DNA from: SKVR01 sp964491395
GTDB lineage: Bacteria; Bacteroidota; Bacteroidia; Bacteroidales; UBA7960
DNA: 64,000 nucleotides
Direction of reading: 5' to 3'
Assembly (NCBI GenBank): GCA_964491395.1
Contig: CAZBGI010000001.1
Location: 1 to 64,000 of the forward strand
Shown here: positions 1-9,488 of the stretch, piece by piece
Layout of the letters: every line of letters begins with the position of its first letter
How positions within the stretch are numbered: the first letter of the stretch is position 1
Translations under genes and position numbers: made by a program
Notes under the pieces: generated by a model
Told to the model about the DNA's origin: nothing
The model's input: only the letters and a program-made list of their open reading frames with translations
The model's database searches: none

Positions 1-1
1 T

Positions 2-478
2 TTATTTTCTGTTGTCATATCAGGTCATTCAAACTATTTATTTTACAGCCTTTACCGGATAGTTCTAAATCCAGAAGTTCCGGATGAAGCGAAGAAAAAA
101 GGGTTAACCATTCTTGCACACGCTGGCTCTATAAGCGCATACAAGCAAATAAGCAAATTTTATGAAAGTGCAGAGGGTGAGCTGAAACAATGGGCATCCT
201 TAGCGATGCAGGAATGCAAAATGTTTATTGAAAGCGAATTATCTGATGAAAGCATTGGATTTATTTCCACGGGCCTTGGTGGTACCAAAGATAAATTGAG
301 AATATATTTTTTAGTACTGACTTTTTTACCCCTTCTTAAATTTCAGTTCAGGCAAAATTATTTTTACTTCTTTTTCCGTATCTTCTCTTTGCCAAAAAAC
401 TATGTAATTTATCTCAGCTTCAATCAGTTTATATTCCTTGCTCCTGAATTCTGCTATTCGATCTTTCAACCGATTTGA
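2..478 (+). pseudogene. Partial, probably 3'-truncated conserved Bacteroidota protein
   Basis: An open frame enters from before the window and runs without a stop to 478. Codons up to about 320 read like a real soluble protein (for example LAHAGSISAYKQISKFY and FISTGLGGTKDKLR). From memory, Bacteroidota proteins with a similar GFISTGLGG-x-x-x-KLR segment continue for roughly 80-100 further residues in a conserved way; I could not check this. Here the frame instead runs from about 326 onward through the antisense of the helicase gene's 3' end and becomes Phe/Tyr-rich low-quality sequence. The simplest reading is a gene cut short by arrival of the helicase segment. The function is unknown and the N-terminus lies outside the window. 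Confidence 0.55.
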
Positions 479-3400
479 AAATTTGACAATAAAACTTCCA
501 TTCTCATCAACGCAACCTTCATCATTCACTGATAATTTGTCACCACTTTTGAGATTGTTAAGAAGAGATTGTTTTGAAATAAAATAATCTAACCAAATGT
601 CTTTATGCGTAAGTTGCCATGCCATTTGGTTACAATCGGTATAAGTACGATTATCCGAATTACGTTCGAGTCCCTCGCAAGAAATAGCATCTAAATAATG
701 CCCGTTTAAATGAATTGATAAGTTGCTTTTAGCACGGGTCATAGCTACATAGAGTTGTCTTTTTTTCTCGTCTGTTTCCGGGTTAAAACCATCCAGCATT
801 ATAAAAACATTATCAAACTCTTTCCCTTTTGCTTTATGAATTGTAGAAACGAAAATTGTTTCACCATCGGTGCTTATAAAATCTTCAAGTTTGGATTCCC
901 TTATAAATACCTTAAAATCTGATTGATATTTTTTCTTAGGATTACTCAATTCAAATTCTTTAATAAGGTTAATACAAATATCAATTTTTGTGCTTTCCTT
1001 AAATTTGTTCCACAATTTTCTTTTTGCCGCATTCCAGGTTTCATCACTTATTACATATGTATCTTCTGAAAAGTTAAGCCCTTCAATAAAATATCTTACT
1101 TCAGCCAGGTTATACAGACTAAATCCATCATTGGTCTGGATTAACTTTGAAGGAAGACCTCCCATTCTTAGTAATCCTGTTACGTGCAATGCTTCATCAT
1201 TCGTTTGGGTTAACACACAGGTTGTCCCCGAAAGATCGGTTGATAAAACATCTTTTACTGTTGGATCCACCAAATTGCTGCTGGAGTATTTGATTATCCT
1301 GACTTTTCCGTTATCCTTTTGATGAGCAACAATAGGAATCTCTTTTAGTCGGTGACTTATTTTTTTAACAAATTGATTGGTAAATTCAACCAGGTTGCTT
1401 TTACTTCGGTAGTTATCGTTAAGCTCATATTTTTTTGCCTGATGTTCAATGATAAATTGTTCAAGATGTTTTGAACTTGCCCCCCTAAACTCATAAATAT
1501 TCTGGTCATCATCACCAACTGCTATTACTCTCATTTCTTCATTCTTCTCCATCAAGGACTTGATTAACCCGAATTCATATTTATCCATATCCTGGGCTTC
1601 ATCAATAACCAGAACAGCCTTACTAATGCGATTAGGCTCTATATCATTATCCCGGATTTTTTCAACAGCCCGATTGATTATGGTTTCTGATTTTTCAATG
1701 GAGCCAACCTTGCCAAGTAAATCAAAACAGTACGAGTGGAATGTCTTTATCTCAATATAACTTGCAGCATTGCCAATTAATTCCAGCAACCGCTTTTTAA
1801 ATTCCGTTACTGCTGCCCTCGAAAAGGTTACCATCAACAATTGTTCATGTTTAACATCTTCCATTAGGAGCAAAGAAGCCAGCTTATGCACAAGAACTTT
1901 AGTTTTTCCACTTCCGGGACCTGCAGCAACCGCAATATTCTGAGTGCTATTGTCTTTGATTATATTTAATTGCGCCGGAGAAAGTTCTCCGAAAAGTTTC
2001 CTGAATTTTGCTGGTGTTATGTTTTTTGATATTTCATTTTGCCTGCTGACATTGAAATACTTATTCAGAAAAGTGGAGTAATTTAACTGAAAATAATCAT
2101 CAACAAATTGTAAGGCCTCCCTGTAATCACTTATCATTTTATTTGCATACTCACCCACAATATGAATTTGCTGAATTTTATTCTCATAAAACTGACTGAG
2201 CTTTGTATAGTCTTCTATTTTATAACGCTTTTTATTATCTGTCTCCAGCCGCTCAATACTTAGTTTATTGTACACCACCAAAAAACCACCTTCTATTTTT
2301 ATGGCATCTATTCTTGAAAGATAAAACAACGCATCCTCTATATCCTGAATGGTTACATTCAATTTAAAGAGCAAATGATCTTTTTCATATTCTTGTTTTA
2401 ATTCGTGAACTGAAAATTCAACCAGTATTTGGTCTTTTTTTATATCGTAAGAAGCTATATTTTCATTGCTTTTTTTATACAGAAACTCAACAATATACCG
2501 GGCTAAATCAAGTCGTTTCTCAAATTTATCTTTTAATTCGTTATGCGGATAATTTGCAATTATCGTAACATGGTTCTTTGAATAATCCTGATTTTTGCGT
2601 TTGATCCAGTTTTTAATAGCCCAAAAATTAATAATAGTTCTGAGTTTATTTGGAGAAACATCAGTACAACCCTGTAATTCTGCAAGTTCGTTAAGCTCTT
2701 TAACATGAAAAGTTTTTTCCTGTTCATCTATTTCATGTAAGAGAAAGGCTTCAATCCTGCTGATTATCTGGAGAATGCCAAGTGAACGATTCATGTTTTC
2801 GCCCCGCTTAATAAATGCGGTTAAGTCTTTTGCATCAGCCAGTATTTTTTCTTCCCGCAGTAAATTCACAACATTAATCACTTCTTCTTTTACAATTCCC
2901 AGATGGTCAGAAATATGGTCAATTCTTGATTCAGCAGCTTCGTCAGTGGCTTGTTTCCTGCTTTTACTTGAAAACAGTTTTTTAATAATGCGGACAGCCT
3001 GTTGTTTTTGTTTTTCATTAAAAAGTTCTGAGGCGTTTATTTTTTCAATGGCTTCCTGTGCATTTTTTGATAAAATACTATTGGCAAATATCCGGGGCAT
3101 ATTTTGCCCACGTTTCACATATCCGGCTTCTTCAAGGGCCGCAATGGCAGTTGTAACTCTTGTTTCTATTTCAACAACATTGTCATCCCAGCCAGCTTTC
3201 CTGGCTATTTCCAAAGCTGAATTTGAAGCTGTTAAGCGAAACCTGGTTAATTCTTTGATGGCTTTCCAGATTTGTTGTATTTCCTTTAAATTAAGTTTGG
3301 TTTGGTTCAGTAAAATAAAGTGTTTACTCAAATCTTCTTCATTGTAAAGAACATAACAGTCTGCGGTAATATTTTCATCCCTGCCAGCCCGACCAGCCTC

Positions 3401-5122
3401 CTGAACATAATTTTCCAGCGAATCAGATATATCATAATGAATTACCATTCCAACATCTTTTTTATCAACTCCCATCCCGAAGGCGGATGTTGCTACCATT
3501 ATCTGAATATCGCCACGAATAAAGGCATCCTGATTTTCAGACTTCTCCTGTTTGTCCATTTTACCATGATAGGGCTTTGCAAGGCAACCATCGTTTGAAA
3601 GTTTTTCAGCTAACTGGTAGGCACCTCGGGTGCGCGAAACATAGATGATTGTGGGACATTGCTTGCCATCAATAAGGTTCCGGACTGTAGTATACTTATC
3701 TTCTTCTGATTGAGGTATAATTTTATATTGCAGATTTGTCCTGGATGCTTTTGAACTAAAAGTTTCTAAATGCAGCGATAGCTTTTCCTTAAAATAATCC
3801 ATTATGTCCTGAATCACTTTTTGTTTGGCGGTAGCTGTAAAACAGGATACAGGAATAGGTCTCGCCAGATTTTTCTTTTCCTGAAGTGACTTTATGAAAT
3901 CTCCAATATAAAGATAGTCAACCCTGAAATCCTGCCCCCAGGAAGAGAAACAGTGTGCTTCATCAATTACAAAACGGACAATATTTCGCCCCAGCAACAG
4001 ATGCTCAATGGATTTAGAACGCAAAGATTCGGGAGATATGTAAAGAATGGAGGCTGAACCATTTCCAACCCTTTCAAATGAATTTGCTCTTTCGATGGGG
4101 TCAAGCAATCCATTTATGGTAACAGCTTCGGTAATATTTAATTTCTCCAGATTATCAACCTGGTCTTTCATTAATGATTGAAGGGGAGAAATCACAACAG
4201 TTAATCCTTTCACATTTTCTCCGCTCATTAAAGCCGGAACCTGAAAGGTAATGGATTTTCCACCACCGGTTGGAAATACCGCCAAAAGCGATTTGTTGTT
4301 AATGGCTGCATTCACGGCTTCTTCCTGCAGGGGCTTACCTCCATAATTTCGATACGAATCAAATCCAAAATATTTTTTCAAACCAATTTTTGCATCCAAA
4401 TACTGATGGCAATAATGGCAACCTTTAATACAGGGATTGTTTCGCAATAAATACATAACCCTCGCAACATCTGGATAATTCTTAATCACCCAGGGAGGGG
4501 TAATGGAATAACGGCTATTGGTATTTATTAACGACAAACAATAAGCTAATTCAATGGGATTTTCCTGAATTAGTTTTTCTATTCGCGCATCATTGCATAT
4601 TCGGAACCTGAACCGTTCATGAATCAGTTCAATGATATTTACGTTTTCAAAAGAACATCCAACAAACCTGAAAAAAGAAGCAAACTCAATTTTATCTCCC
4701 AACAGGGCATAATAGATTTGCTTCAACTCATTTTCTGTTTCCCTAAAAGCAGAAACTTCATCGTAAAAAAGGACTTTTGCTTTTATGGCATCATTTAATG
4801 GATTATTCAGTTCCTCAGTTTGCAGTTTGTCATCTTTAAGCAACGCATGGTAAGGTCTTTTAGGAAACAATAAAGGAGATAAATATAATGTATCAATAAT
4901 ATAATTCCCCGAAAAACTAATATCTAACGAGTTCTGAAGATGCGGTAAATCATGTTTTATAACGTTGTGTCCGCATATATATTTATGGCCATTAACATAC
5001 CTGATGAAGTCTGATTTGGAGTTAGAATGAAATTGGTCTCCCCTTTCATTTATTCCTCCTATATCAAGGATTTTCTTACTCCTAACTTCTATTTCAGTGT
5101 CTATGAAAACAATACTGTTCAT
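326..5122 (-). CDS. Fused DEDD exonuclease / RecQ helicase / UvrD-like helicase
   Basis: A 1598-residue protein with three enzymatic parts. Residues 1-125 resemble a DnaQ/RNase T-type 3'-5' exonuclease: FIDTE with D8/E10, CGHNVIKHD with D58, and H92/D111 as possible late acidic-motif residues. A CxxxCxxCH cluster (C231, C235, C238) precedes a RecQ-type SF2 helicase: PTGGGKS with K289, DEAHCFSSWG at 387-396, and QEAGRAGRDE near 575-583. The last third is an SF1A UvrD/Rep-type helicase: GPGSGKT with K1073, DEAQD near 1174, GDDDQNIYEFRGA, STIHKAKGKEFD and YVAMTRAK. It could unwind and trim DNA in repair or in defence against foreign DNA; the sequence does not say which. The gene is visibly more AT-rich than genes after 5.6 kb and is flanked by two broken genes, so acquisition by transfer is likely. 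A -7-like element (CAAATATA on the plus strand, 5222-5229) lies about 100 bases upstream. Confidence 0.9.
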   Translation of the reverse strand: MNSIVFIDTEIEVRSKKILDIGGINERGDQFHSNSKSDFIRYVNGHKYICGHNVIKHDLPHLQNSLDISFSGNYIIDTLYLSPLLFPKRPYHALLKDDKLQTEELNNPLNDAIKAKVLFYDEVSAFRETENELKQIYYALLGDKIEFASFFRFVGCSFENVNIIELIHERFRFRICNDARIEKLIQENPIELAYCLSLINTNSRYSITPPWVIKNYPDVARVMYLLRNNPCIKGCHYCHQYLDAKIGLKKYFGFDSYRNYGGKPLQEEAVNAAINNKSLLAVFPTGGGKSITFQVPALMSGENVKGLTVVISPLQSLMKDQVDNLEKLNITEAVTINGLLDPIERANSFERVGNGSASILYISPESLRSKSIEHLLLGRNIVRFVIDEAHCFSSWGQDFRVDYLYIGDFIKSLQEKKNLARPIPVSCFTATAKQKVIQDIMDYFKEKLSLHLETFSSKASRTNLQYKIIPQSEEDKYTTVRNLIDGKQCPTIIYVSRTRGAYQLAEKLSNDGCLAKPYHGKMDKQEKSENQDAFIRGDIQIMVATSAFGMGVDKKDVGMVIHYDISDSLENYVQEAGRAGRDENITADCYVLYNEEDLSKHFILLNQTKLNLKEIQQIWKAIKELTRFRLTASNSALEIARKAGWDDNVVEIETRVTTAIAALEEAGYVKRGQNMPRIFANSILSKNAQEAIEKINASELFNEKQKQQAVRIIKKLFSSKSRKQATDEAAESRIDHISDHLGIVKEEVINVVNLLREEKILADAKDLTAFIKRGENMNRSLGILQIISRIEAFLLHEIDEQEKTFHVKELNELAELQGCTDVSPNKLRTIINFWAIKNWIKRKNQDYSKNHVTIIANYPHNELKDKFEKRLDLARYIVEFLYKKSNENIASYDIKKDQILVEFSVHELKQEYEKDHLLFKLNVTIQDIEDALFYLSRIDAIKIEGGFLVVYNKLSIERLETDNKKRYKIEDYTKLSQFYENKIQQIHIVGEYANKMISDYREALQFVDDYFQLNYSTFLNKYFNVSRQNEISKNITPAKFRKLFGELSPAQLNIIKDNSTQNIAVAAGPGSGKTKVLVHKLASLLLMEDVKHEQLLMVTFSRAAVTEFKKRLLELIGNAASYIEIKTFHSYCFDLLGKVGSIEKSETIINRAVEKIRDNDIEPNRISKAVLVIDEAQDMDKYEFGLIKSLMEKNEEMRVIAVGDDDQNIYEFRGASSKHLEQFIIEHQAKKYELNDNYRSKSNLVEFTNQFVKKISHRLKEIPIVAHQKDNGKVRIIKYSSSNLVDPTVKDVLSTDLSGTTCVLTQTNDEALHVTGLLRMGGLPSKLIQTNDGFSLYNLAEVRYFIEGLNFSEDTYVISDETWNAAKRKLWNKFKESTKIDICINLIKEFELSNPKKKYQSDFKVFIRESKLEDFISTDGETIFVSTIHKAKGKEFDNVFIMLDGFNPETDEKKRQLYVAMTRAKSNLSIHLNGHYLDAISCEGLERNSDNRTYTDCNQMAWQLTHKDIWLDYFISKQSLLNNLKSGDKLSVNDEGCVDENGSFIVKFSNRLKDRIAEFRSKEYKLIEAEINYIVFWQREDTEKEVKIILPELKFKKG

Positions 5123-5221
5123 TAGTATTTATTAAGATAAAATCGTAATTGGAAGATGGCTTTCAGCACTTAAGCAACATCAGTTCATCTCTCAACCTCC
5201 GCTGAAGTTACAATTTTTCTT

Positions 5222-5229
5222 CAAATATA
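5222..5229 (-). promoter_or_regulatory. Candidate -7 element upstream of the helicase gene
   Basis: Read on the minus strand this is TATATTTG, a full match to the Bacteroidota -7 consensus TAnnTTTG, about 100 bases upstream of the helicase start. I see no good -33 TTTG at the usual spacing, so this is only a candidate. The rest of the 296-base stretch 5123-5418 holds no gene I can support. Confidence 0.35.
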
Positions 5230-5418
5230 GATATGCAAAACAAATATTAGTTGGTTTTAACAGAAAAAACCAGGGAGGCTAACAAAACGATTAGTGACCG
5301 GAAAAACTCTAAACCATCGGCAGGTAGCCGCATATAGTTGCGGGGTCAATGATCACAAACAGCTATGAGCGGGGAGTTGAAAATGGATTCCTTCGATTAG
5401 CAGAATATAGAATTCCTC

Positions 5419-5625
5419 TCAGGCAGGGGTAAATATTGCCATTTTCACAACTTTCGAAACCACAAATTCCACAGTCGCCAATTCCGACATATTCTGCAGT
5501 TGGTGTATGACGTCTATGGTTTCCTTCTCCTTTTCGAAAAACGAGCAACAGGAAAAAGTGAAAAGAAAGAAAGGGATCAACACAACAAGATGAAATCTGG
5601 TCATTTTAAGAAAATCACGGTTCAT
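5419..5625 (-). pseudogene. Truncated lipoprotein resembling the N-terminus of a DUF4230 protein
   Basis: A 68-residue frame starts with a lipoprotein signal peptide: a basic start, a hydrophobic core LVVLIPFFLFTF and a lipobox-like SC at 25-26. It then reads MSELATVEFVVSKVVK, which I recall as the usual beginning of the DUF4230 domain in Bacteroidota lipoproteins. After VVK the similarity stops (MAIFTPA) and a stop codon follows. DUF4230 proteins are normally about 200 residues, so only the first third is present. The breakpoint faces the AT-rich helicase segment, and this looks like the second border of the same rearrangement. It is unlikely to make a working protein. Confidence 0.55.
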
Positions 5626-5671
5626 AACATTTTAGTTTCTACAGGCTGATGGGTTATGGAATCAATTTGTT

Positions 5672-6169
5672 TTACCGCCCAGGAACATCCAGTTTCTTCA
5701 ACATCCAGATATCGCAGGAAGGATGATCTGAAAAACCCAGGGGCCGGCTGAGTCTTTCAAAACCTTGCTTCTCATACATACTGACGGCCCTGGAAAATTC
5801 CGGCAAACTTTCGATGTAGAGTTGTGTATATTGCAGTTCTTTTGCTGATTCAACAGAACGCTGCATCAATTCCTTCCCGATTCCTTTACCCCTTGCCCCG
5901 GGGGCAAGGTAAAATTTCACCAGTTCGGCACAATTTTCCGGCAGACCCCGCGTGGGGTAAACTCCGCAGCAACCCAGTACATGATGATCCTCTTCGGCTA
6001 CCCACAACACGGATCGGGGCCGTTGAAACAATTCATAAAGGTGATCGGTAGTAGGATCAGAATAAACAGTACCCTGCCGGGGGGCATCATACTCTTCAAA
6101 AACTGTCCTTATCAGAGAAGCCAGATGGGGATTATCCTGTTTCTCAACATGTCGTATGATCAGTCTCAT
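5672..6169 (-). CDS. GNAT family N-acetyltransferase
   Basis: A 165-residue single-domain protein of normal GNAT length. The acetyl-CoA-binding motif A is clear in ELVKFYLAPGARGKGIGKEL (the R/Q-x-x-G-x-G/A loop, here ARGKGIG, about residues 92-98), followed by the helix LMQRSVESAKELQY and the terminal YEKQGFERL that closes the fold in this family. It transfers an acetyl group from acetyl-CoA to an amine; the substrate cannot be told from sequence. It has no membrane segment or signal peptide, so it is cytoplasmic. It stands alone, with gaps on both sides. Confidence 0.85.
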   Translation of the reverse strand: MRLIIRHVEKQDNPHLASLIRTVFEEYDAPRQGTVYSDPTTDHLYELFQRPRSVLWVAEEDHHVLGCCGVYPTRGLPENCAELVKFYLAPGARGKGIGKELMQRSVESAKELQYTQLYIESLPEFSRAVSMYEKQGFERLSRPLGFSDHPSCDIWMLKKLDVPGR

Positions 6170-6342
6170 GATAACGGTTTTTCTTGTCGAAGGGATCTTA
6201 GATTAAATGACCAGTTTAATGAAAGTGGTAAAACTGAATGTAAGCGCCGGGGCGATTTGCTAAAGTAACAAAAAACGCACAACAGCAACATGAATAAATG
6301 GCACAAAAGACGAAGGATACATTGGTTTTCATCAGGCGGCCA

Positions 6343-6714
6343 TTATCCAATTATTTTTTTCTCTTTGCTGTTAAACCTGTTAAACTTGTCTACTTCTTTC
6401 TCGAGAAAGTAGCTTATGATGGTCCTGATGGCCACGATACTGGCCAGAATAGCAATTTCTTCAAAGGTAGGATGGATAACGGTGGCAATAATATCAGCAG
6501 CAATCATGAACTCCAGGGCCAGCAGTAAATAAGAAGCAAATTTATGCCGGATGTATTCCCGCTCCCTGTAAACCGATTGATAATGGGTTCTGCTGAACTC
6601 CAGTTTGAATAGCCTGATCAGCGCCAGTGTTACCCCCCATACAATCACTGCGACACCCATACTGCCTATGGCAATATAAAACACTTCAAAAATTTCATCA
6701 AGTTTTGCTTCCAT
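6343..6714 (-). CDS. DUF1622 family small membrane protein
   Basis: A 123-residue protein with three predicted membrane helices: about 10-35 (FYIAIGSMGVAVIVWGVTLA), 62-82 (SYLLLALEFMIAADIIATVI) and 86-106 (EIAILASIVAIRTIISYFL). The order of short loops, the LEFMIAADI segment and the basic C-terminus match the DUF1622 family as I know it. Its role is unknown; the family is scattered in bacteria and usually sits as a single gene, as here. The 232 bases between it and the divergent permease hold no supported gene. Confidence 0.75.
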   Translation of the reverse strand: MEAKLDEIFEVFYIAIGSMGVAVIVWGVTLALIRLFKLEFSRTHYQSVYREREYIRHKFASYLLLALEFMIAADIIATVIHPTFEEIAILASIVAIRTIISYFLEKEVDKFNRFNSKEKKIIG

Positions 6715-6946
6715 TGTTTTGCCTGATTGGTTTAAAGATCAACAGTCTTTCTTCAATATAGTTTAACACTTTTTTCCCTCCAGGCCCTCTTTCTTTCTTT
6801 CCCATGAAGAGGATCGCGCAAATTACAATTTCACAGACAAGTCGCTCAATTATTTCTACCACACTGTAACAATCCTGGTACCCTGGTCGTCTTAAAAAAG
6901 AATTTACAGTAACCACACTGATTTAGCAACCACTAAAACATCCACC

Positions 6947-9361
6947 ATGTTTGCTTTATTATTCAAACACAGCTTCAGAGCCCTGAGCCGGCAGAAGGCC
7001 TACATAGTAATCAATGCGGGAGGGCTTGCCATCGGTATAGCCTGCAGCTTAATTATCGGTCTTTTCATCGTCCATCAACTCAGCTACGACCAATACCATG
7101 AAGACAAGGACAGGATTTATCAGCTTGTCCTGAATGGCATAATGGGGGGAGAAGAATTCACCGGGGCATACACAGCTTCTCCCATTGGCCCGGCCATGGT
7201 AAGAGAGCTGCCGGAAGTAGAAAGTTGCTTAAGACTGAATGGATTTAATGAGACCGTTATTAAATACGAAGACAAATTTTTTGTGGAAGAACATTTTGTA
7301 GAAGCAGACTCTACATTCTTCGACTTTTTCGATATCCCCCTTCTTCGTGGCAACCCAAAGGAGGCTCTCAACCAATCCTATACAGTTGTATTGACAGAAA
7401 CCATGGCCGCAAGAATGTTCGACACAACCGATCCCATAGACAAAATGATCAGGGTGGGAACGAATGAAAACCTCTACAGGGTTACCGGCGTCATGGCCGA
7501 TATCCCGGAAAACACCCACTTCAAAGCCAATGCCATTGGTTCTTTCATCACCAATTCAAGGGCTGAAAATTCCAGCTGGCTGAGTAACAGCTTCAGCACT
7601 TTTGTTATGCTGCATCCCGAAGCCTCCACAGAGACCGTTCAATCGGGTCTGAACGATCTGATCTTGAAATATGTGGGACCAGAGCTCAGAGATTATCTGG
7701 GTATCACCATTGAAGACTTTCTGAACCAAGGCAACAAATACAATATTTTCCTGCAACCGCTTACTGATATTCATCTCAACCCGGCCATTGAACAGCAACT
7801 TGCTACTCCCAACGATCCCCGGTATCTGAGGATTTTTGGCAGCATTGGTGTTTTGATCCTCATCATCGGGGCGGTTAATTTCATGAACCTGTCCACAGCA
7901 CAGGCCACCAAAAGAGCCAAAGAGGTGGGGGTGAAAAAAGCATGTGGTTCTTCCAAAGGATTGCTCATGTTTCAATTTTTGTCCGAAACCATTCTCCTGG
8001 CCCTCATGGCAATGATACTGGGCATCCTTATGGTTGAACTTTCTTTACCTTTTGTTAACAACCTGCTTCAGACTCAACTGTCTTTTGACTACCTCGCTCC
8101 CTGGTATACCATTCCTGCTCTTTTCCTGATTGCGTTTCTTATCGGCACCCTGGCAGGCATCTATCCGGCCTTTTACCTTTCTTCATTTAATCCGGTAAGG
8201 GTACTCAAAGGGAAAGCGGTTAATGGCAGCGATCTGGGAAATTTGCGCAGAATATTAACGGTCCTGCAGTTTTCTATTTCCATTGTGTTGATTGTTGGCT
8301 CGCTGATCATGCACCGGCAAATCAACTTTATGCTCAATAAAGATCTGGGATTTGATAAAGAACATGTCCTGGTGATTCGCCGTGCTGGCGTACTGGCAGA
8401 ACAGGTGAAATCTTTTAAAAATGAATTGTTGGGATTGTCCGGAGTAGTTTCTGTATCTGCCTCCACGGCAGTTCCCGGCCGGGTCAACAATAACAACGGA
8501 CACGCCATACAGGGCAGGCCTGAAGAGACATTCCTGATGCAAACCTGCTGGGTGGATTATGATTTTCTACAGACCTATAAAATAGAAATGGCTGAAGGAA
8601 GGTTCTTCAGTCCCGACATGCTCACAGACCAGCAGGCCTGCATCCTCAATCAGCGGGCAGTAAAAAACTTTTCCCTGACAAATCCCCTGCAAACACGCAT
8701 CCTTGACGGTGACACCGAAGAGTCTGTTTTGCCTGTTATTGGCGTAACGAGGGATTTTCACTTCGAATCTTTGCGCAACGACATCCGACCCAGTATCATG
8801 AAATTTAAACAGGAGGATATGAACTGGGGCTATATCAGTATACGGCTCAGTCCGGGCTCCCCCCAAACGCTCCTGGAGCAAATCAACCAGATCTGGGCCT
8901 CTTATACTGAGCAAGAACCTATGCTTTACTTTTTTATGGATAAAGAACTGACAAGGATGTACAGCGAAGAAAAGCAAAATGCCATCCTCTCGGTCATCTT
9001 TACGCTCCTGGCCATAATCATCGCATCGCTGGGTCTTTACGGTCTTACCACCTTTACCATTGCTCAAAAAACCAAGGAGATAGGCGTTAGAAAAACCTTC
9101 GGTGCCTCCACGCTGAATATCTGGTACAGGATATCGCGGGAAATCATCATCCTGATAGCCATCAGCACAATTATAGCATGGCCGGTGATTTACTGGGTAG
9201 CCGATGAATGGTTGCAAAACTACCAGTATCGAATCGCTCTCAATCCCCTGGACTTCCTCAAGGGGCTGTTGCTGGCGGCAGGCATTGCTTTGCTTACCAT
9301 CAGTTACCGGGCCATCAAGGCCGCAAGCATTAACCCTTCTCTATCTCTGCGCTACGAGTAA
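6947..9361 (+). CDS. MacB/FtsX-type ABC transporter permease
   Basis: An 804-residue protein with the standard Bacteroidota layout of duplicated MacB periplasmic-core plus FtsX domains. It has one membrane helix near 20-42, a large extracytoplasmic region to about 285, three helices between about 287 and 410 (ILIIGAVNFMNLSTAQATKR is the typical entry), a helix near 435-455, a second extracytoplasmic domain, and three final helices between about 680 and 795. The conserved KEVGVKKACGSS and KEIGVRKTFGAS loops contact the ATPase. This class uses ATP for mechanotransmission or to expel peptides, antibiotics or lipoproteins rather than for simple pore transport. No ATP-binding subunit gene is next to it, so its partner must be encoded elsewhere. 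Confidence 0.9.
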   Translation: MFALLFKHSFRALSRQKAYIVINAGGLAIGIACSLIIGLFIVHQLSYDQYHEDKDRIYQLVLNGIMGGEEFTGAYTASPIGPAMVRELPEVESCLRLNGFNETVIKYEDKFFVEEHFVEADSTFFDFFDIPLLRGNPKEALNQSYTVVLTETMAARMFDTTDPIDKMIRVGTNENLYRVTGVMADIPENTHFKANAIGSFITNSRAENSSWLSNSFSTFVMLHPEASTETVQSGLNDLILKYVGPELRDYLGITIEDFLNQGNKYNIFLQPLTDIHLNPAIEQQLATPNDPRYLRIFGSIGVLILIIGAVNFMNLSTAQATKRAKEVGVKKACGSSKGLLMFQFLSETILLALMAMILGILMVELSLPFVNNLLQTQLSFDYLAPWYTIPALFLIAFLIGTLAGIYPAFYLSSFNPVRVLKGKAVNGSDLGNLRRILTVLQFSISIVLIVGSLIMHRQINFMLNKDLGFDKEHVLVIRRAGVLAEQVKSFKNELLGLSGVVSVSASTAVPGRVNNNNGHAIQGRPEETFLMQTCWVDYDFLQTYKIEMAEGRFFSPDMLTDQQACILNQRAVKNFSLTNPLQTRILDGDTEESVLPVIGVTRDFHFESLRNDIRPSIMKFKQEDMNWGYISIRLSPGSPQTLLEQINQIWASYTEQEPMLYFFMDKELTRMYSEEKQNAILSVIFTLLAIIIASLGLYGLTTFTIAQKTKEIGVRKTFGASTLNIWYRISREIIILIAISTIIAWPVIYWVADEWLQNYQYRIALNPLDFLKGLLLAAGIALLTISYRAIKAASINPSLSLRYE

Positions 9362-9488
9362 TCAACTCAGAGTCGGCATTCCCATTTCTCAATGCTGCCT
9401 CTCTGCCGTATCAAAATAAAAGAGGAATAAAAAGTTTCTCTTTTAAACATTCCAACTCCCTGACTGTTTTCTTAAAAAAAACAACCCT

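Noticed and set aside
665..685. GTTCGAGTCCC resembling a tRNA T-loop
   Set aside because: No acceptor stem or anticodon arm can be built around it; it lies inside the helicase coding sequence.
5363..5548. Alternative frame overlapping the truncated DUF4230-like gene
   Set aside because: No start context or recognisable fold; it overlaps the frame that carries the lipoprotein signal.
6698..6916. 72-codon frame upstream of the DUF1622 gene
   Set aside because: Random composition and overlap with the DUF1622 start; no protein-like pattern.
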